DNA from: G965115915 sp965115915
GTDB lineage: Bacteria > Pseudomonadota > Gammaproteobacteria > Eutrophobiales > Eutrophobiaceae
Direction: 5' to 3'
Length of the DNA: 64,000 bases
Assembly: GCA_965115915.1 (NCBI GenBank)
Contig: OZ220483.1
Coordinates: 186,001-250,000 of the forward strand
Shown: positions 53,955 through 62,780 of the stretch, in pieces
How the letters are laid out: the number at the start of each line of letters is the position of its first letter
Position numbering within the stretch: position 1 is the first letter of the stretch
Position numbers and translations under genes: made by a program
The notes under the pieces: model-generated
The model's database searches: none
What the model was told of the DNA's origin: nothing
What the model saw: only the letters and a program-made list of their open reading frames with translations

Positions 53955-55100
53955 ATGAGCCTGTGGGCACTGGCCAGCCTGCCGGGGCTGGCTATCTGGT
54001 TGTGCATCCTGCTGTTACCCTGGCGTGCCTGGTCTGTGCGTGAACGTATGGATGTGGAGCCTCAGGCGGTGGAAGACAACACGGCGGTGCTGTCTCGCGT
54101 AACGGTGCTGATACCGGCGCGCAATGAGGCCGAGCGTCTGACTGACACCCTTTCTGCGTTGCAGCGGCAGGGTGAGGGCTTTTCGGTGGTGCTCATCGAT
54201 GACCAGTCCGACGACGACACTGCGCAACTCGCTGCGCGGCACCCGTTGTCTGCGATGGGCAGGTTGCGGGTGGTGCGTTCCGCTCCGTTGCCTGCCGGAT
54301 GGAGTGGCAAGCTGTGGGCGCTGGAACAGGGAACGCGCTATCTGCAGGGGGACTACATACTGCTGCTGGATGCCGATATCCGCCTGGCTCCGGGCCTGCT
54401 GGCTAGTTTGTGTCAGCGCTTGCATACCGAAGCGCTCGGCATGATCTCGTTGATGGCCCGGTTACGGATGCAATCCCTGTGGGAGCGTTTGCTGCTCCCC
54501 GCGTTTGTCTTTTTCTTCAAGTTGCTGTATCCGTTCCGGCTGGTCAATGACCCGCGCATCCCGGTGGCCGCTGCCGCCGGCGGGGTGATCCTGATCCGTC
54601 GCCAGGCCCTGCTCAGAGCCGGTGGCTTCGCTGCGATACATCATGAATTGATCGATGACTGTGCGTTGGCCAGAGCCGTCAAGCGCTGTGGCTATCCGGT
54701 TTGGATCGGACTGACCCATTCCGCCCACAGTACCCGTCCCTGCCATGGGCTGGGCGCGGTGTGGGATATGGTGAGACGTACCGCCTATAGCCAGTTGCGT
54801 TTCTCCCCATTGCTGCTGCTGCTGTGTACGTTGCTCATGTGTGCCGCCTTTGTGCTGCCGCCGCTGTGTCTGATTGGGGGGATGTTTGCTGGCGACCTGT
54901 TGGCGCTTGCCGCGGCTGTGGCAAGCCTGCTGTTGATGCTGTTTGTGTTTTTGCCGACGCTGCGATACTATCAATTGCCGATGTCCTGCGGCCTGGGAAT
55001 ACTGCTGGCCGGGTTGCTGTTTTTGCCGATGACGTGGCATTCGGCACTGGCCCATCACTGTGGTCGCGGCGCGGTTTGGAAGGGGCGTCAATATCCCTGA
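53955..55100 (+). CDS. hpnB: Hopanoid-associated glycosyltransferase HpnB
   Basis: The 381-residue family-2 glycosyltransferase has an N-terminal membrane helix, the GT-A nucleotide motif VTVLIPARNEAERL, the metal-binding DADIRLAPG, and several C-terminal hydrophobic segments (LLLLLCTLLMCAAFVLPP). It starts one base after the hpnH stop. HpnB occurs with hpn clusters, and its exact sugar substrate is unknown. Confidence 0.92.
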   Translation: MSLWALASLPGLAIWLCILLLPWRAWSVRERMDVEPQAVEDNTAVLSRVTVLIPARNEAERLTDTLSALQRQGEGFSVVLIDDQSDDDTAQLAARHPLSAMGRLRVVRSAPLPAGWSGKLWALEQGTRYLQGDYILLLDADIRLAPGLLASLCQRLHTEALGMISLMARLRMQSLWERLLLPAFVFFFKLLYPFRLVNDPRIPVAAAAGGVILIRRQALLRAGGFAAIHHELIDDCALARAVKRCGYPVWIGLTHSAHSTRPCHGLGAVWDMVRRTAYSQLRFSPLLLLLCTLLMCAAFVLPPLCLIGGMFAGDLLALAAAVASLLLMLFVFLPTLRYYQLPMSCGLGILLAGLLFLPMTWHSALAHHCGRGAVWKGRQYP

Positions 55101-55216
55101 GTGAGAAACGGCCATGCGGCGGATCTGTTGCCGAATCTTTTCCTGTTCCCGGGGCTGTGGCATGTGGCGCAGACTCCCCGGGTATTGCCTGATGAAAACG
55201 CCGGTCGGACTACACA

Positions 55217-55873
55217 ATGGTGCAACGCATGAGCGAAACGTCTGCTGATTTGTCTGTGGCTGGTTGTCGTCGGTTTGCGTGGGGTCTGGTATGTTCGCTG
55301 TGGCTGTCCGCTGTCTGGGCGGGTTCGGTGGAGGAATCGACACAGCCGGCTATGGTGGTCGAGGGACTGCATGACGCGCTGTTACGGTCGATGCAGGCGG
55401 CACAGGACTGGGATTTTGAGCAGCGTAGCGAATACCTGAGTACGGCGTTGGATGCGCGTTTCGCGTTGCGGCGCATTGCACGGTTTGCGGTCGGTGCCAG
55501 ACACTGGGAAGCGCTCGAGCCGGAACAGCAGCAGAGCTTTTATGAACGTTTTCGGGAGTTGACGATCATTACCTATGCCACGCGCTTCGATACCTGGGAA
55601 GACGCACGTTTTGTCACCGAAGCGGTCGAATCCACCCGTGGTGGGCGCGTACTGGTCAGGACGCGCTTGCTGCGTGAGGAAGAGGAGCCGGTACGACTCG
55701 ATTATCTACTGGATCAGTCCGAGGCTGGCGAGTGGCGTATACTGGGCGTGATAGCCAATGGTGTTAATGACCTCGCAGTCAAGCGAGCCGAGTACTCGGC
55801 CGTGATACGCCAACAGGGCATGGTCGGGCTGTTGGAAAAACTCGCAGAGAAGATTGCCAGCCTGCGTGAATGA
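55217..55873 (+). CDS. hpnM: Hopanoid-associated MlaC/Ttg2D-family periplasmic protein (HpnM)
   Basis: The protein has 218 residues (or 214 from the ATG at 55229). A signal sequence (FAWGLVCSLWLSAVWA) precedes the MlaC-like core (RSEYLSTALDARFALRRIARFAVGARHWEALEPEQQQSFYERFREL in pieces). MlaC proteins carry lipids across the periplasm; HpnM proteins are associated with hopanoid trafficking, often with the RND transporter HpnN, which is not seen here. Confidence 0.88.
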   Translation: MVQRMSETSADLSVAGCRRFAWGLVCSLWLSAVWAGSVEESTQPAMVVEGLHDALLRSMQAAQDWDFEQRSEYLSTALDARFALRRIARFAVGARHWEALEPEQQQSFYERFRELTIITYATRFDTWEDARFVTEAVESTRGGRVLVRTRLLREEEEPVRLDYLLDQSEAGEWRILGVIANGVNDLAVKRAEYSAVIRQQGMVGLLEKLAEKIASLRE

Positions 55874-55894
55874 GCCGGGGGGTTGCAGGCCGCC

Positions 55895-57352
55895 TTAGCG
55901 TTTCCAGAAAACCGGGCTCAGGATAACCAGCAGAGTAAATATCTCCAGCCGTCCCAGCAGCATGGTCAGGCACAGGATCCATTTGGCGGCGGTGTTGATG
56001 TCGCCGTAGTGTTGGCTGACCGCTCCCAGGCCTGGACCCAGGTTGTTGAGGCAGGCACTGACAGCGGAGAACGCGGTCAATTCGTCCAGTCCGGTGCCGA
56101 GGACCGCGAGCAGCAGGATGACGAACACCGCGGCATGGGCGGCAAGATAACCCCACACCGCTTCTATGATGCGCTCCGGCAGCAACTGTCCTCCCAGCTT
56201 GATCATGAAGACACCGTTCGGGTGTACCAGACGCCGGATTTCGCGCACGCCCTGTTTATAAAGCAGGACAATGCGTATCACTTTCAATCCCCCGCCGGTA
56301 GAGCCTGCGCAACTGCCAATGAAACTGGCGAGTAGCAGCAGTATCGGTAAAAACCCCGGCATCGTTGCGTAACCACTGGTGACGTAGCCGGTGGTCGTGG
56401 TTATCGATATGCTTTGAAAGACGCTGTGCTGGATGATCTCCCCCAGGCCATGGTCTGACACTTTCGGGAAGAGGCTTTGGTACAGGATGCAGATCAGGCA
56501 CACGATGCTCAGGATGCGGCAGTAGGCCCTGAATTCCGAATCGCCCAGATAGCGATATGGGGAACGGCTGTTCCAGGCCAGGAAATGCAGTGAAAAATTG
56601 ATACCCGCGAGAAACATGAACAGCACGGCGACGTACTCGATGTACGGATTTTGGAAAAACCCGATGCTTGTGTCATGGGTGGAAAATCCGCCGATGGAAA
56701 CGGTCGAGAAACTGTGACAGATGGCATCAAACAGCGACATCCCAGCCGCCCAGTAACATAATGTGCAGGCGACGGTAAGCCAGAAGTAGATGTACCATAA
56801 CACCTTGGCGGTCTCGGTGATACGCGGCGTCAGTTTCGAATCTTTCATCGGACCGGGAATTTCGGCCCGATACAATTGCATCCCGCCGATGCCCAGCATC
56901 GGGAATATGGCAACCGCCAGTACGATAATGCCCATGCCGCCCAGCCACTGTAATTGTTGTCTGTAGTATTGCACCGATATCGGGAGCTGGTCTATCCCGG
57001 TCAGCACAGTGGCACCAGTCGTAGTCAGCCCGGAAATCGATTCAAATACCGCATCGCTCAGGCCCAGATCCGGATCATTGACCAGCAGCAGCGGCACCGC
57101 GCCGGACAGGCCCAGACTGATCCAGAACATTACCACGACGATAAATCCGTCTCGCAGCCGGAATTCCCTCTGCTCGTGACGGACTGGCCACCACAGTAGC
57201 AATCCGCAACTCAGTATGATGAGAAAAGAGTATGAAAAGGCTTGCAGGCTACCGTCGGACGAAACCAGTGACACTGCAATTGGCGGTAGCAATGTCAGAC
57301 TGAAGAACGCTATCAGCAGGCCAAGGACGCGCTGGACAACTGTGAATTGCAT
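55895..57352 (-). CDS. trkH: Trk potassium transporter, TrkH
   Basis: The 485-residue potassium-translocating subunit has several P-loops (ESISGLTTTGATV and SISTTTGYVTSGYA-like with TTGY) and about ten membrane helices. GSCAGSTGGGLKVIR is the family motif for the third filter, and the C-terminal VSACLNNLGPGLG the fourth. It is the last gene of the minus-strand operon, seven bases after trkA. Confidence 0.96.
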   Translation of the reverse strand: MQFTVVQRVLGLLIAFFSLTLLPPIAVSLVSSDGSLQAFSYSFLIILSCGLLLWWPVRHEQREFRLRDGFIVVVMFWISLGLSGAVPLLLVNDPDLGLSDAVFESISGLTTTGATVLTGIDQLPISVQYYRQQLQWLGGMGIIVLAVAIFPMLGIGGMQLYRAEIPGPMKDSKLTPRITETAKVLWYIYFWLTVACTLCYWAAGMSLFDAICHSFSTVSIGGFSTHDTSIGFFQNPYIEYVAVLFMFLAGINFSLHFLAWNSRSPYRYLGDSEFRAYCRILSIVCLICILYQSLFPKVSDHGLGEIIQHSVFQSISITTTTGYVTSGYATMPGFLPILLLLASFIGSCAGSTGGGLKVIRIVLLYKQGVREIRRLVHPNGVFMIKLGGQLLPERIIEAVWGYLAAHAAVFVILLLAVLGTGLDELTAFSAVSACLNNLGPGLGAVSQHYGDINTAAKWILCLTMLLGRLEIFTLLVILSPVFWKR

Positions 57353-57358
57353 GGAGGG

Positions 57359-58738
57359 CTACAGAAATGTGACTCCAACCTGAAACAGTCGTTCGATATG
57401 GGGCACGTATTTTTTGTGGGATACCAGCAGAATAACGTGATCCTCAGCCTCGATAACACTGTCGTGGTGAGCGATCAGCATTTCGCCGTTGCGTACTATG
57501 GCACCAATGGTGGTGTCTGGCGGCAGATTGATCTCGCAAACTGTGCGCCCCACGACTTTTGAGGAACGGTAGTCGCCGTGGGCGATCGCCTCTATGGCCT
57601 CGGCAAGTCCCTTGCGCAGGGAATGTACTTCCACCACGTCGCCACGTCGGACATGTGCCAGCAGTCTGCCGATGGTGATCAACTGTGGGGAGATGGCAAT
57701 GTCAATGCTGCCACTTTGTACCAGCTCCACGTAGGTAGGACGGTTAATCAGCGAAATGACTTTTTTTGCCCCGAGATTTTTTGCCAGCATGGCAGACAGG
57801 ATGTTTGCTTCATCGGCACTGGTCAGTGCGCAGAACGCGTCGGTCTCCTCAATGCCTTCGTCCAGAAGCAGTTCGTTGTCGGCCGCATCGCCGTGCAGTA
57901 CCACGGTATTTTTCAGGTGTGTAGAGGCTGACTTGGCCTGTTCTTTGTCGATCTCTATCAGTTTCACCGAGATATGTTCTGCCTCCAGCTCTTTGGAGAG
58001 CAGGGTGCCGATATTACCGCCGCCGGCAATAATGATATTTCTTGCGCGCTGTTCGTCTCGGCTGATTACCGACAGCAATTCCCGCACATGTTTGCTTGCA
58101 ACGATCAGATATACCTTGTCGTTTTCCTGCAATATCGTTTTCCCAACGGGTACCACCGGGCTGCCGGCACGGAATATCATCATGATCCGGAACTCGATGT
58201 CCGGGCGGATCGCGCTCAGCGCGGCAATATAGATGCCGTCAAGCAGACTGCCTGGATATACCCGGATACCAATCATCTGTACCGTTCCATTGGCGAAATC
58301 CAGTACCTGTAGTGCACCGGGATAGCTGATCAGACGGTGGATATACTGGGTGATGATCTGCTCCGGGCTGATCAGCACATCGATGGGCAATGCTTCCTGA
58401 CTGAACAGAACAGTCTCTTTGCCCAGGTACTCCCGGTGGCGGATGCGGGCGATCTTGGTTGGCACATGGAACAGCGTATAGGCGACTTGGCACGCCATCA
58501 TGTTGATTTCATCGCTATTGGTGAGCGCGATGATCATGTCCGCGTCTCGTGCGCCAGCTTCTTCCAGCACTGAAGGATGCGATGCAAACCCGTAGATAGT
58601 GCGCAGATCGTAGTGTTCGTCCAGCGAATGCAGAGCGTCGGGATTACTGTCAATGACGGTGATGTCGTTCGCCTCTCCGACAAGATTTTCCGCAACCGAT
58701 CTGCCAACCCGGCCGGCCCCGAGGATGATGATCTTCAT
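57359..58738 (-). CDS. trkA: Trk potassium transporter regulatory subunit TrkA
   Basis: The 459-residue cytoplasmic protein has two RCK/TrkA-N domains. The first has GAGRVGRSVAENL (nucleotide motif) and the second GGGNIGTLLSKEL around residue 240, each with a TrkA-C domain. It binds NAD(H) and ATP to gate TrkH. It overlaps the ntrX-like gene by four bases. Confidence 0.96.
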   Translation of the reverse strand: MKIIILGAGRVGRSVAENLVGEANDITVIDSNPDALHSLDEHYDLRTIYGFASHPSVLEEAGARDADMIIALTNSDEINMMACQVAYTLFHVPTKIARIRHREYLGKETVLFSQEALPIDVLISPEQIITQYIHRLISYPGALQVLDFANGTVQMIGIRVYPGSLLDGIYIAALSAIRPDIEFRIMMIFRAGSPVVPVGKTILQENDKVYLIVASKHVRELLSVISRDEQRARNIIIAGGGNIGTLLSKELEAEHISVKLIEIDKEQAKSASTHLKNTVVLHGDAADNELLLDEGIEETDAFCALTSADEANILSAMLAKNLGAKKVISLINRPTYVELVQSGSIDIAISPQLITIGRLLAHVRRGDVVEVHSLRKGLAEAIEAIAHGDYRSSKVVGRTVCEINLPPDTTIGAIVRNGEMLIAHHDSVIEAEDHVILLVSHKKYVPHIERLFQVGVTFL

Positions 58739-60096
58739 TTTATGCGTATGCCAAGGGATTTCAGTTTTCGATACAGATGAGTACGCTCAACGCCGATTAC
58801 ACTGGCGGTACGGCTGATGTTCCAGTCCATTCGTTTCAGTTGTCGACTTAGATATTCCCGTTCGAAATTTTCCCGCGCATCTCTCAGTGGCAACTCCAGA
58901 TTAAAGGGGTCAAGATACTGTCTGTCAGGCGCCTTGCCAGTCCCACATTCGGTGTTGGCGTGTAACGCCGCTTCTACGTCATCGGCCTCGATCAGTTCAT
59001 TGTCTGTGTGGATAAGCAGGCGCTGGATGATATTTCTGAGTTCGCGCAGATTCCCCGGCCAGGTGTGGCTGCGCAGCCGATTCTGCGCACCGACGGAGAA
59101 GTGGCGAAATGGCAGGGATTCGGTCCCCACCAGAGAGTCGACATAGTACTGGATGAGTTCCGGCATGTCTTCGCAGTGCTCTGCCAACGTCGGTGCCTCA
59201 ACCGGAAGCACACTGAGCAGATAAAAAAGATCGGGGTCGAAGCGTTGCTTCCGCACCAGTTCTTCCAGGCTGTTGCGGGTCGCTGCAACGATGCGCGTAT
59301 TGATGGGAATGGCATCGTTGTTTGTACGTGTCAGGGAATTGCGTTCCATGGTCTTGAGCAGACGCGATTGCAGTACCGGGTCGAGGTCGGCAATGTCCTT
59401 GATAAACAAGGTGCCATTCGTTGCCTGTTCCAGTGCCCCGGGTGAGTCCGCGTCGCCAAACAGGATCTGTTCCATGTGGACCTTGTCCAGCCCGCTGATG
59501 TTCACCGGGACGAACGCGTTCCCCTGGCGCGAACTCATGCTGTGCATATAAGCGGCATATGTCTCCTTGTTGGTTCCGATTGGCCCGGTGATGAGTACCG
59601 GCGCGCTGTAATCCGCCATGCGTTGCAGTTTTTCGCGCAGCGATTTCATCAGGTTGCTCTTGCCGATGATCTGCTCGTTCTTGCTCCTTGAGATCCAGCG
59701 CAGATGCTGATTTTCCCGGCGCAGACCGGAATCTTCCAGCGCGTGTTTTACCGTGAGCTGTAGCTTTGCCAGTGACAACGGCTTTTCAATGAAATCGTAT
59801 GCCCCGAGCCGAGTTGCTTCGACCGCGGTTTCCACTGTGCCGTGTCCCGACATCATGATGACCGCCACCGGACTTTGCTGTTTGCTCTTCCATTCCTTGA
59901 GCAGGCTGATCCCGTCGACATCCGACATCCAGATGTCCAGCAGTACCAGTTGCGGTTTTTCTCTGGTAAACAGCGTGCGTGCGTGTGCTCCATCTTCCGC
60001 GATCATCACGGAGAATCCGTCATCTTCAAGGATGTCTTTCAGCAGATGACGGATATCCGGTTCGTCGTCGACTACCAGGATGGTTTGGGAGGACAT
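58735..60096 (-). CDS. NtrX-like response regulator with degenerate AAA+ domain
   Basis: The 453-residue protein has a normal receiver domain (DDEPDIRH, phosphoacceptor in VLLDIWMSD, lysine in IEKPL), a central AAA+ domain and a C-terminal Fis-type HTH (RTASVIGVERTHLYRKLKSLGI). The AAA+ domain is damaged: Walker A reads GPIGTNKE in place of GESGTGKE, the GAFTGA loop for sigma-54 contact is absent (FGDADSPGALEQATNGT), and Walker B reads GTLFIKDIADL, not LFLDEI. ATP hydrolysis and sigma-54 activation are therefore unlikely; it may bind DNA as a phosphorylation-responsive regulator. No NtrY kinase is adjacent. Confidence 0.88.
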   Translation of the reverse strand: MSSQTILVVDDEPDIRHLLKDILEDDGFSVMIAEDGAHARTLFTREKPQLVLLDIWMSDVDGISLLKEWKSKQQSPVAVIMMSGHGTVETAVEATRLGAYDFIEKPLSLAKLQLTVKHALEDSGLRRENQHLRWISRSKNEQIIGKSNLMKSLREKLQRMADYSAPVLITGPIGTNKETYAAYMHSMSSRQGNAFVPVNISGLDKVHMEQILFGDADSPGALEQATNGTLFIKDIADLDPVLQSRLLKTMERNSLTRTNNDAIPINTRIVAATRNSLEELVRKQRFDPDLFYLLSVLPVEAPTLAEHCEDMPELIQYYVDSLVGTESLPFRHFSVGAQNRLRSHTWPGNLRELRNIIQRLLIHTDNELIEADDVEAALHANTECGTGKAPDRQYLDPFNLELPLRDARENFEREYLSRQLKRMDWNISRTASVIGVERTHLYRKLKSLGIRIK

Positions 60097-60103
60097 GATG
60101 CGT

Positions 60104-61435
60104 TCAGTTCAGCAGAATGATGGTCGCCAGCCCGAGGAAGCTGAAAAAGCCCAGTACATCCGTGATGGTGGTCAGTATCACCCCGCCTGCTACCGCCGGG
60201 TCGATATTGAAATGCTCGAGAACGAACGGGATCATGGTCCCGGCAAAGCCGGCAAAAAACAGATTGATGATGATGGCGGCAGCGGTGATCATTGCCAGCA
60301 TGCCATCACCGAACCACAGTATCACTATCAATGCCATGGCAATGGCCCATAGTGCCCCGTTAAGGAAACTGACAGCGAGTTCCTTTAGCAACAGTGCCCT
60401 GAGATTTTCTTTGCCCAGTCGTCCCAGCGCGATGCCGCGGATGGATATGGTCAGGGTTTGGATACCCGCTATGCCTCCCATGCCTGCGACAATCGGCATC
60501 AGCACCGCTAACACTACCAGGCTCTGTATGGATTGCTGAAACAGGCTAATCACCCATGCGGCCACAATGGCAGTGAGCAGATTGATGCCCAGCCATGTGG
60601 CGCGGCGGCGGGTGCTGAACAGTACCGGGGCAAACACGTCTCTCTCGCCCAGCCCGGCCATGTTACGCATCTGTTGATCGGCTTGCTGTTGGATGACATC
60701 GACCACGTCATCGACGGTAACCCGTCCCAATAGCTGGGTTTGTTTGTTGACTACCGCGACAGAGACCAGGTCAAGCTGTTCAAACAATTGGGCGACCTCG
60801 GTCTCTGGCAGATCGGATTGCACAGCTTGCTCTTCTTCCATGAGGTCGCGGACCAGGCTTTGGGGTTCACTGACCAGCACTTTTGCCAGTGGTAGCACAC
60901 CGAGATAGTGGTTATCGCGGTCTACGACCATGAGATTGTCGGTTTTCTCCGGCATTTCCCCCAAGGCCCGCAGATAGCGCATTACCACATCCAGATTGAT
61001 GTCTGCCCGGACGGGTACCACATCGGTGTTCATCAGGCCGCCAGCGGTGTCCTTGGAGTAGGACAGGATGGATGCCAGGCGCTCGCGATTGGACTGATTC
61101 ATGGAGTCCAGAGCGGAGGACAGGGCATCTTCCGGTAGATGTTGCAGTATGTCGGCTGCATCATCAAACTCCAGTCCCTGGGTTATCTGTGCCACGGTAT
61201 CTGGCTGCATTTCAGCCAGTAGCCCGGAGCGTATGTCCTCCTCCAGGTGGGTGAGTACGTCTCCGCGCAGCTCAGGTTTTACCAGCGTCCAGACAACAGA
61301 GCGTTGTTTGCCTGGCAGGCTCTCCAGTATCCGGGCTATCTCGCTGGCGTGTTCCCCGGCGAGCAGTCCCCTGGCCTTGTCCAGGTCCTCTTGCTCCAGT
61401 GCGTGGTGCAGGTCCGTGGATTGCTGTTCAGGCAT
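60104..61435 (-). CDS. mgtE: Magnesium transporter MgtE
   Basis: The 443-residue channel has an N-terminal MgtE helical domain (EHASEIARILESLPG, LEEDIRSGLLAEMQP), a CBS pair (PVRADINLDVVMRYL, VVDRDNHYLGVLPL; VDDVVDVIQQQADQQ), and five C-terminal helices with the conserved MGGIAGIQTLTISIRGIALG and a terminal D in TTITDVLGFFSFLG. It is followed by ntrX-like and trk genes, making a cation-homeostasis operon. Confidence 0.95.
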   Translation of the reverse strand: MPEQQSTDLHHALEQEDLDKARGLLAGEHASEIARILESLPGKQRSVVWTLVKPELRGDVLTHLEEDIRSGLLAEMQPDTVAQITQGLEFDDAADILQHLPEDALSSALDSMNQSNRERLASILSYSKDTAGGLMNTDVVPVRADINLDVVMRYLRALGEMPEKTDNLMVVDRDNHYLGVLPLAKVLVSEPQSLVRDLMEEEQAVQSDLPETEVAQLFEQLDLVSVAVVNKQTQLLGRVTVDDVVDVIQQQADQQMRNMAGLGERDVFAPVLFSTRRRATWLGINLLTAIVAAWVISLFQQSIQSLVVLAVLMPIVAGMGGIAGIQTLTISIRGIALGRLGKENLRALLLKELAVSFLNGALWAIAMALIVILWFGDGMLAMITAAAIIINLFFAGFAGTMIPFVLEHFNIDPAVAGGVILTTITDVLGFFSFLGLATIILLN

Positions 61436-61516
61436 GGCAGGGTCTGACAGACGGTGTGTGCAGCGTCATTATTGCCCGACTCGAGTCTGTGCGCTACGGT
61501 GTCCGAATTCGGTGCG

Positions 61517-62077
61517 TCAATGAGGTCGGTTTTTGTGGGACAGCATGTCGGCAAGTAAGGAGGTGGTACTGCGCAGTCGGCTGCTGATGCTCTGGGCGAT
61601 CTTTATCAGCATGAGATTGCCGAGGAACGGGTTTTTTTTGACCAGCTTCCAGAAATCCGCAATGTTGAGGATCAGCAGTATGCTGTCCTGTGCAGCGATG
61701 GTGGTAGCAGATATCGGCTGATCATCGAGCAGGCCCATTTCGCCGATGCTGTTTCCGGGTCCGATTTCAGCCACCTTCACGTGTTCGTCTTCCCCGGAGA
61801 CTTTTTTGAAGACATTGATTTGCCCCTGGGCAACAATGGTCAACACAGTCTGTTTGTGAGCCTCCTCCATCAGCACGGTGCCAGTAGGAGCCGACCAGGC
61901 GGTTATCCAGTAGGAGAGTGCCACGAGGTCATCCGGCTCAAAACTGCTGAAGAACGTATTTTCTTTGAGAAGTTTGCTCAAAACGTCTGAATCTGGCTCA
62001 CGTTTTGCCATTAGTGTGAGTGACGGGGTTTGAGCAGAGGTATTTTCAGCGTTTGTCGGTTTGTTATCTGTAGCCAT
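61517..62077 (-). CDS. Cyclic nucleotide-binding domain protein without a DNA-binding domain
   Basis: The 186-residue protein has one Crp-type cNMP-binding fold (FFSSFEPDDLVALSY, GQINVFKKVSGEDEHVKVAEIGPGNSIGEMGLLDDQPISATTIAA in pieces). No helix-turn-helix follows; it ends in a helix rich in Ser (SSRLRSTTSLLADMLS). The arginine that contacts the phosphate in CRP (R in the PBC) is not obvious. It may be a signalling adaptor acting on a partner. It is two bases after the RDD gene. Confidence 0.85.
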   Translation of the reverse strand: MATDNKPTNAENTSAQTPSLTLMAKREPDSDVLSKLLKENTFFSSFEPDDLVALSYWITAWSAPTGTVLMEEAHKQTVLTIVAQGQINVFKKVSGEDEHVKVAEIGPGNSIGEMGLLDDQPISATTIAAQDSILLILNIADFWKLVKKNPFLGNLMLIKIAQSISSRLRSTTSLLADMLSHKNRPH

Positions 62078-62079
62078 TC

Positions 62080-62520
62080 TTATTCAGCACCCGTGGTGAT
62101 TTGTGGTTTGTCATCATATACCAACAGAAAGGTGTTGGATGTGAGATCGTGCAGGCAGCGGCGTCGGGCATCAAACAGCGCCCAGGCGAACCCGACCCCC
62201 AGGCACAGCGTGGATCCCAGCGCACAGCAGAAGCGCAAGACTGCGCGTGACCAGCCCAGTGTTTTTCCCTGGCTGTCACGGATGCGTACCTTCCAGGCCC
62301 GCATCCCCAGCGTTTCTCTGCCGTGCACCCAGTGCCAGCAGTAATAAAGACTGCAAATGAAGAATAGAAAAAATTGATAAACAAGATTGCTTTCCACCGC
62401 GTCACCATGATTGAACGGGATAAGAAACAGGGTAAACGCGAAAAATATACCAAATAGCAGCACCAAGTCATAGCCGATTACCAGCAAACGTCGCCAAAGG
62501 CTGCAATATGTTTCAGACAC
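62080..62520 (-). CDS. RDD-family membrane protein
   Basis: The protein has 146 residues with a GTG start at 62520. The earlier ATG at 62610 would lie inside the tRNA-Glu gene, so it is rejected. The RDD pattern is present (SLWRRLLVIGYDLVLLFGIFF, GRETLGMRAWKVRIRDSQGK, FDARRRCLHDLTSNTFLL), with three predicted helices. Function unknown; RDD proteins have been linked to sodium or drug extrusion. It starts the minus-strand run that leads to trkH. Confidence 0.87.
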   Translation of the reverse strand: MSETYCSLWRRLLVIGYDLVLLFGIFFAFTLFLIPFNHGDAVESNLVYQFFLFFICSLYYCWHWVHGRETLGMRAWKVRIRDSQGKTLGWSRAVLRFCCALGSTLCLGVGFAWALFDARRRCLHDLTSNTFLLVYDDKPQITTGAE

Positions 62521-62551
62521 AGGTTCGGACTTCTGTTCATAGTTGACCGTG

Positions 62552-62624
62552 CGCTCCCTGGGGGAATCGAACCCCCGTTTCCGCCGTGAGAGGGCGATGT
62601 CCTGGGCCACTAGACGAAGGGAGC
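62552..62624 (-). tRNA. tRNA-Glu (CUC anticodon)
   Basis: On the minus strand a 73-nt cloverleaf starts GCTCCCTTCGTCTAGTGG, has anticodon loop CTCTCAC, a T-arm with GGTTCGATTCC, and an acceptor end AGGGAGC. The anticodon CTC reads GAG. The three bases after the discriminator are not CCA, so the end must be added enzymatically. It lies upstream of the RDD gene and divergent from pcnB. Confidence 0.95.
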
Positions 62625-62780
62625 AACCAAAATCTGTTATTATACCGGTATCTCGGTTTTATGGGTGAAATGTTCCTTGGAGGATAAAATGCCTGTGGCA
62701 ATTGGCGTTGTGGCGGTTCTGTCGTTTGGCTATCGGGTGTCAGAGAGGAAATTCCATCCGGCGACCCCGCTGAGTCATTG

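Noticed and set aside
60104..61435. MGGIAGIQ in MgtE in place of the MGGNxGxQ form
   Set aside because: As far as I recall, proteobacterial MgtE proteins commonly lack the Asn here, so this is not judged unusual.
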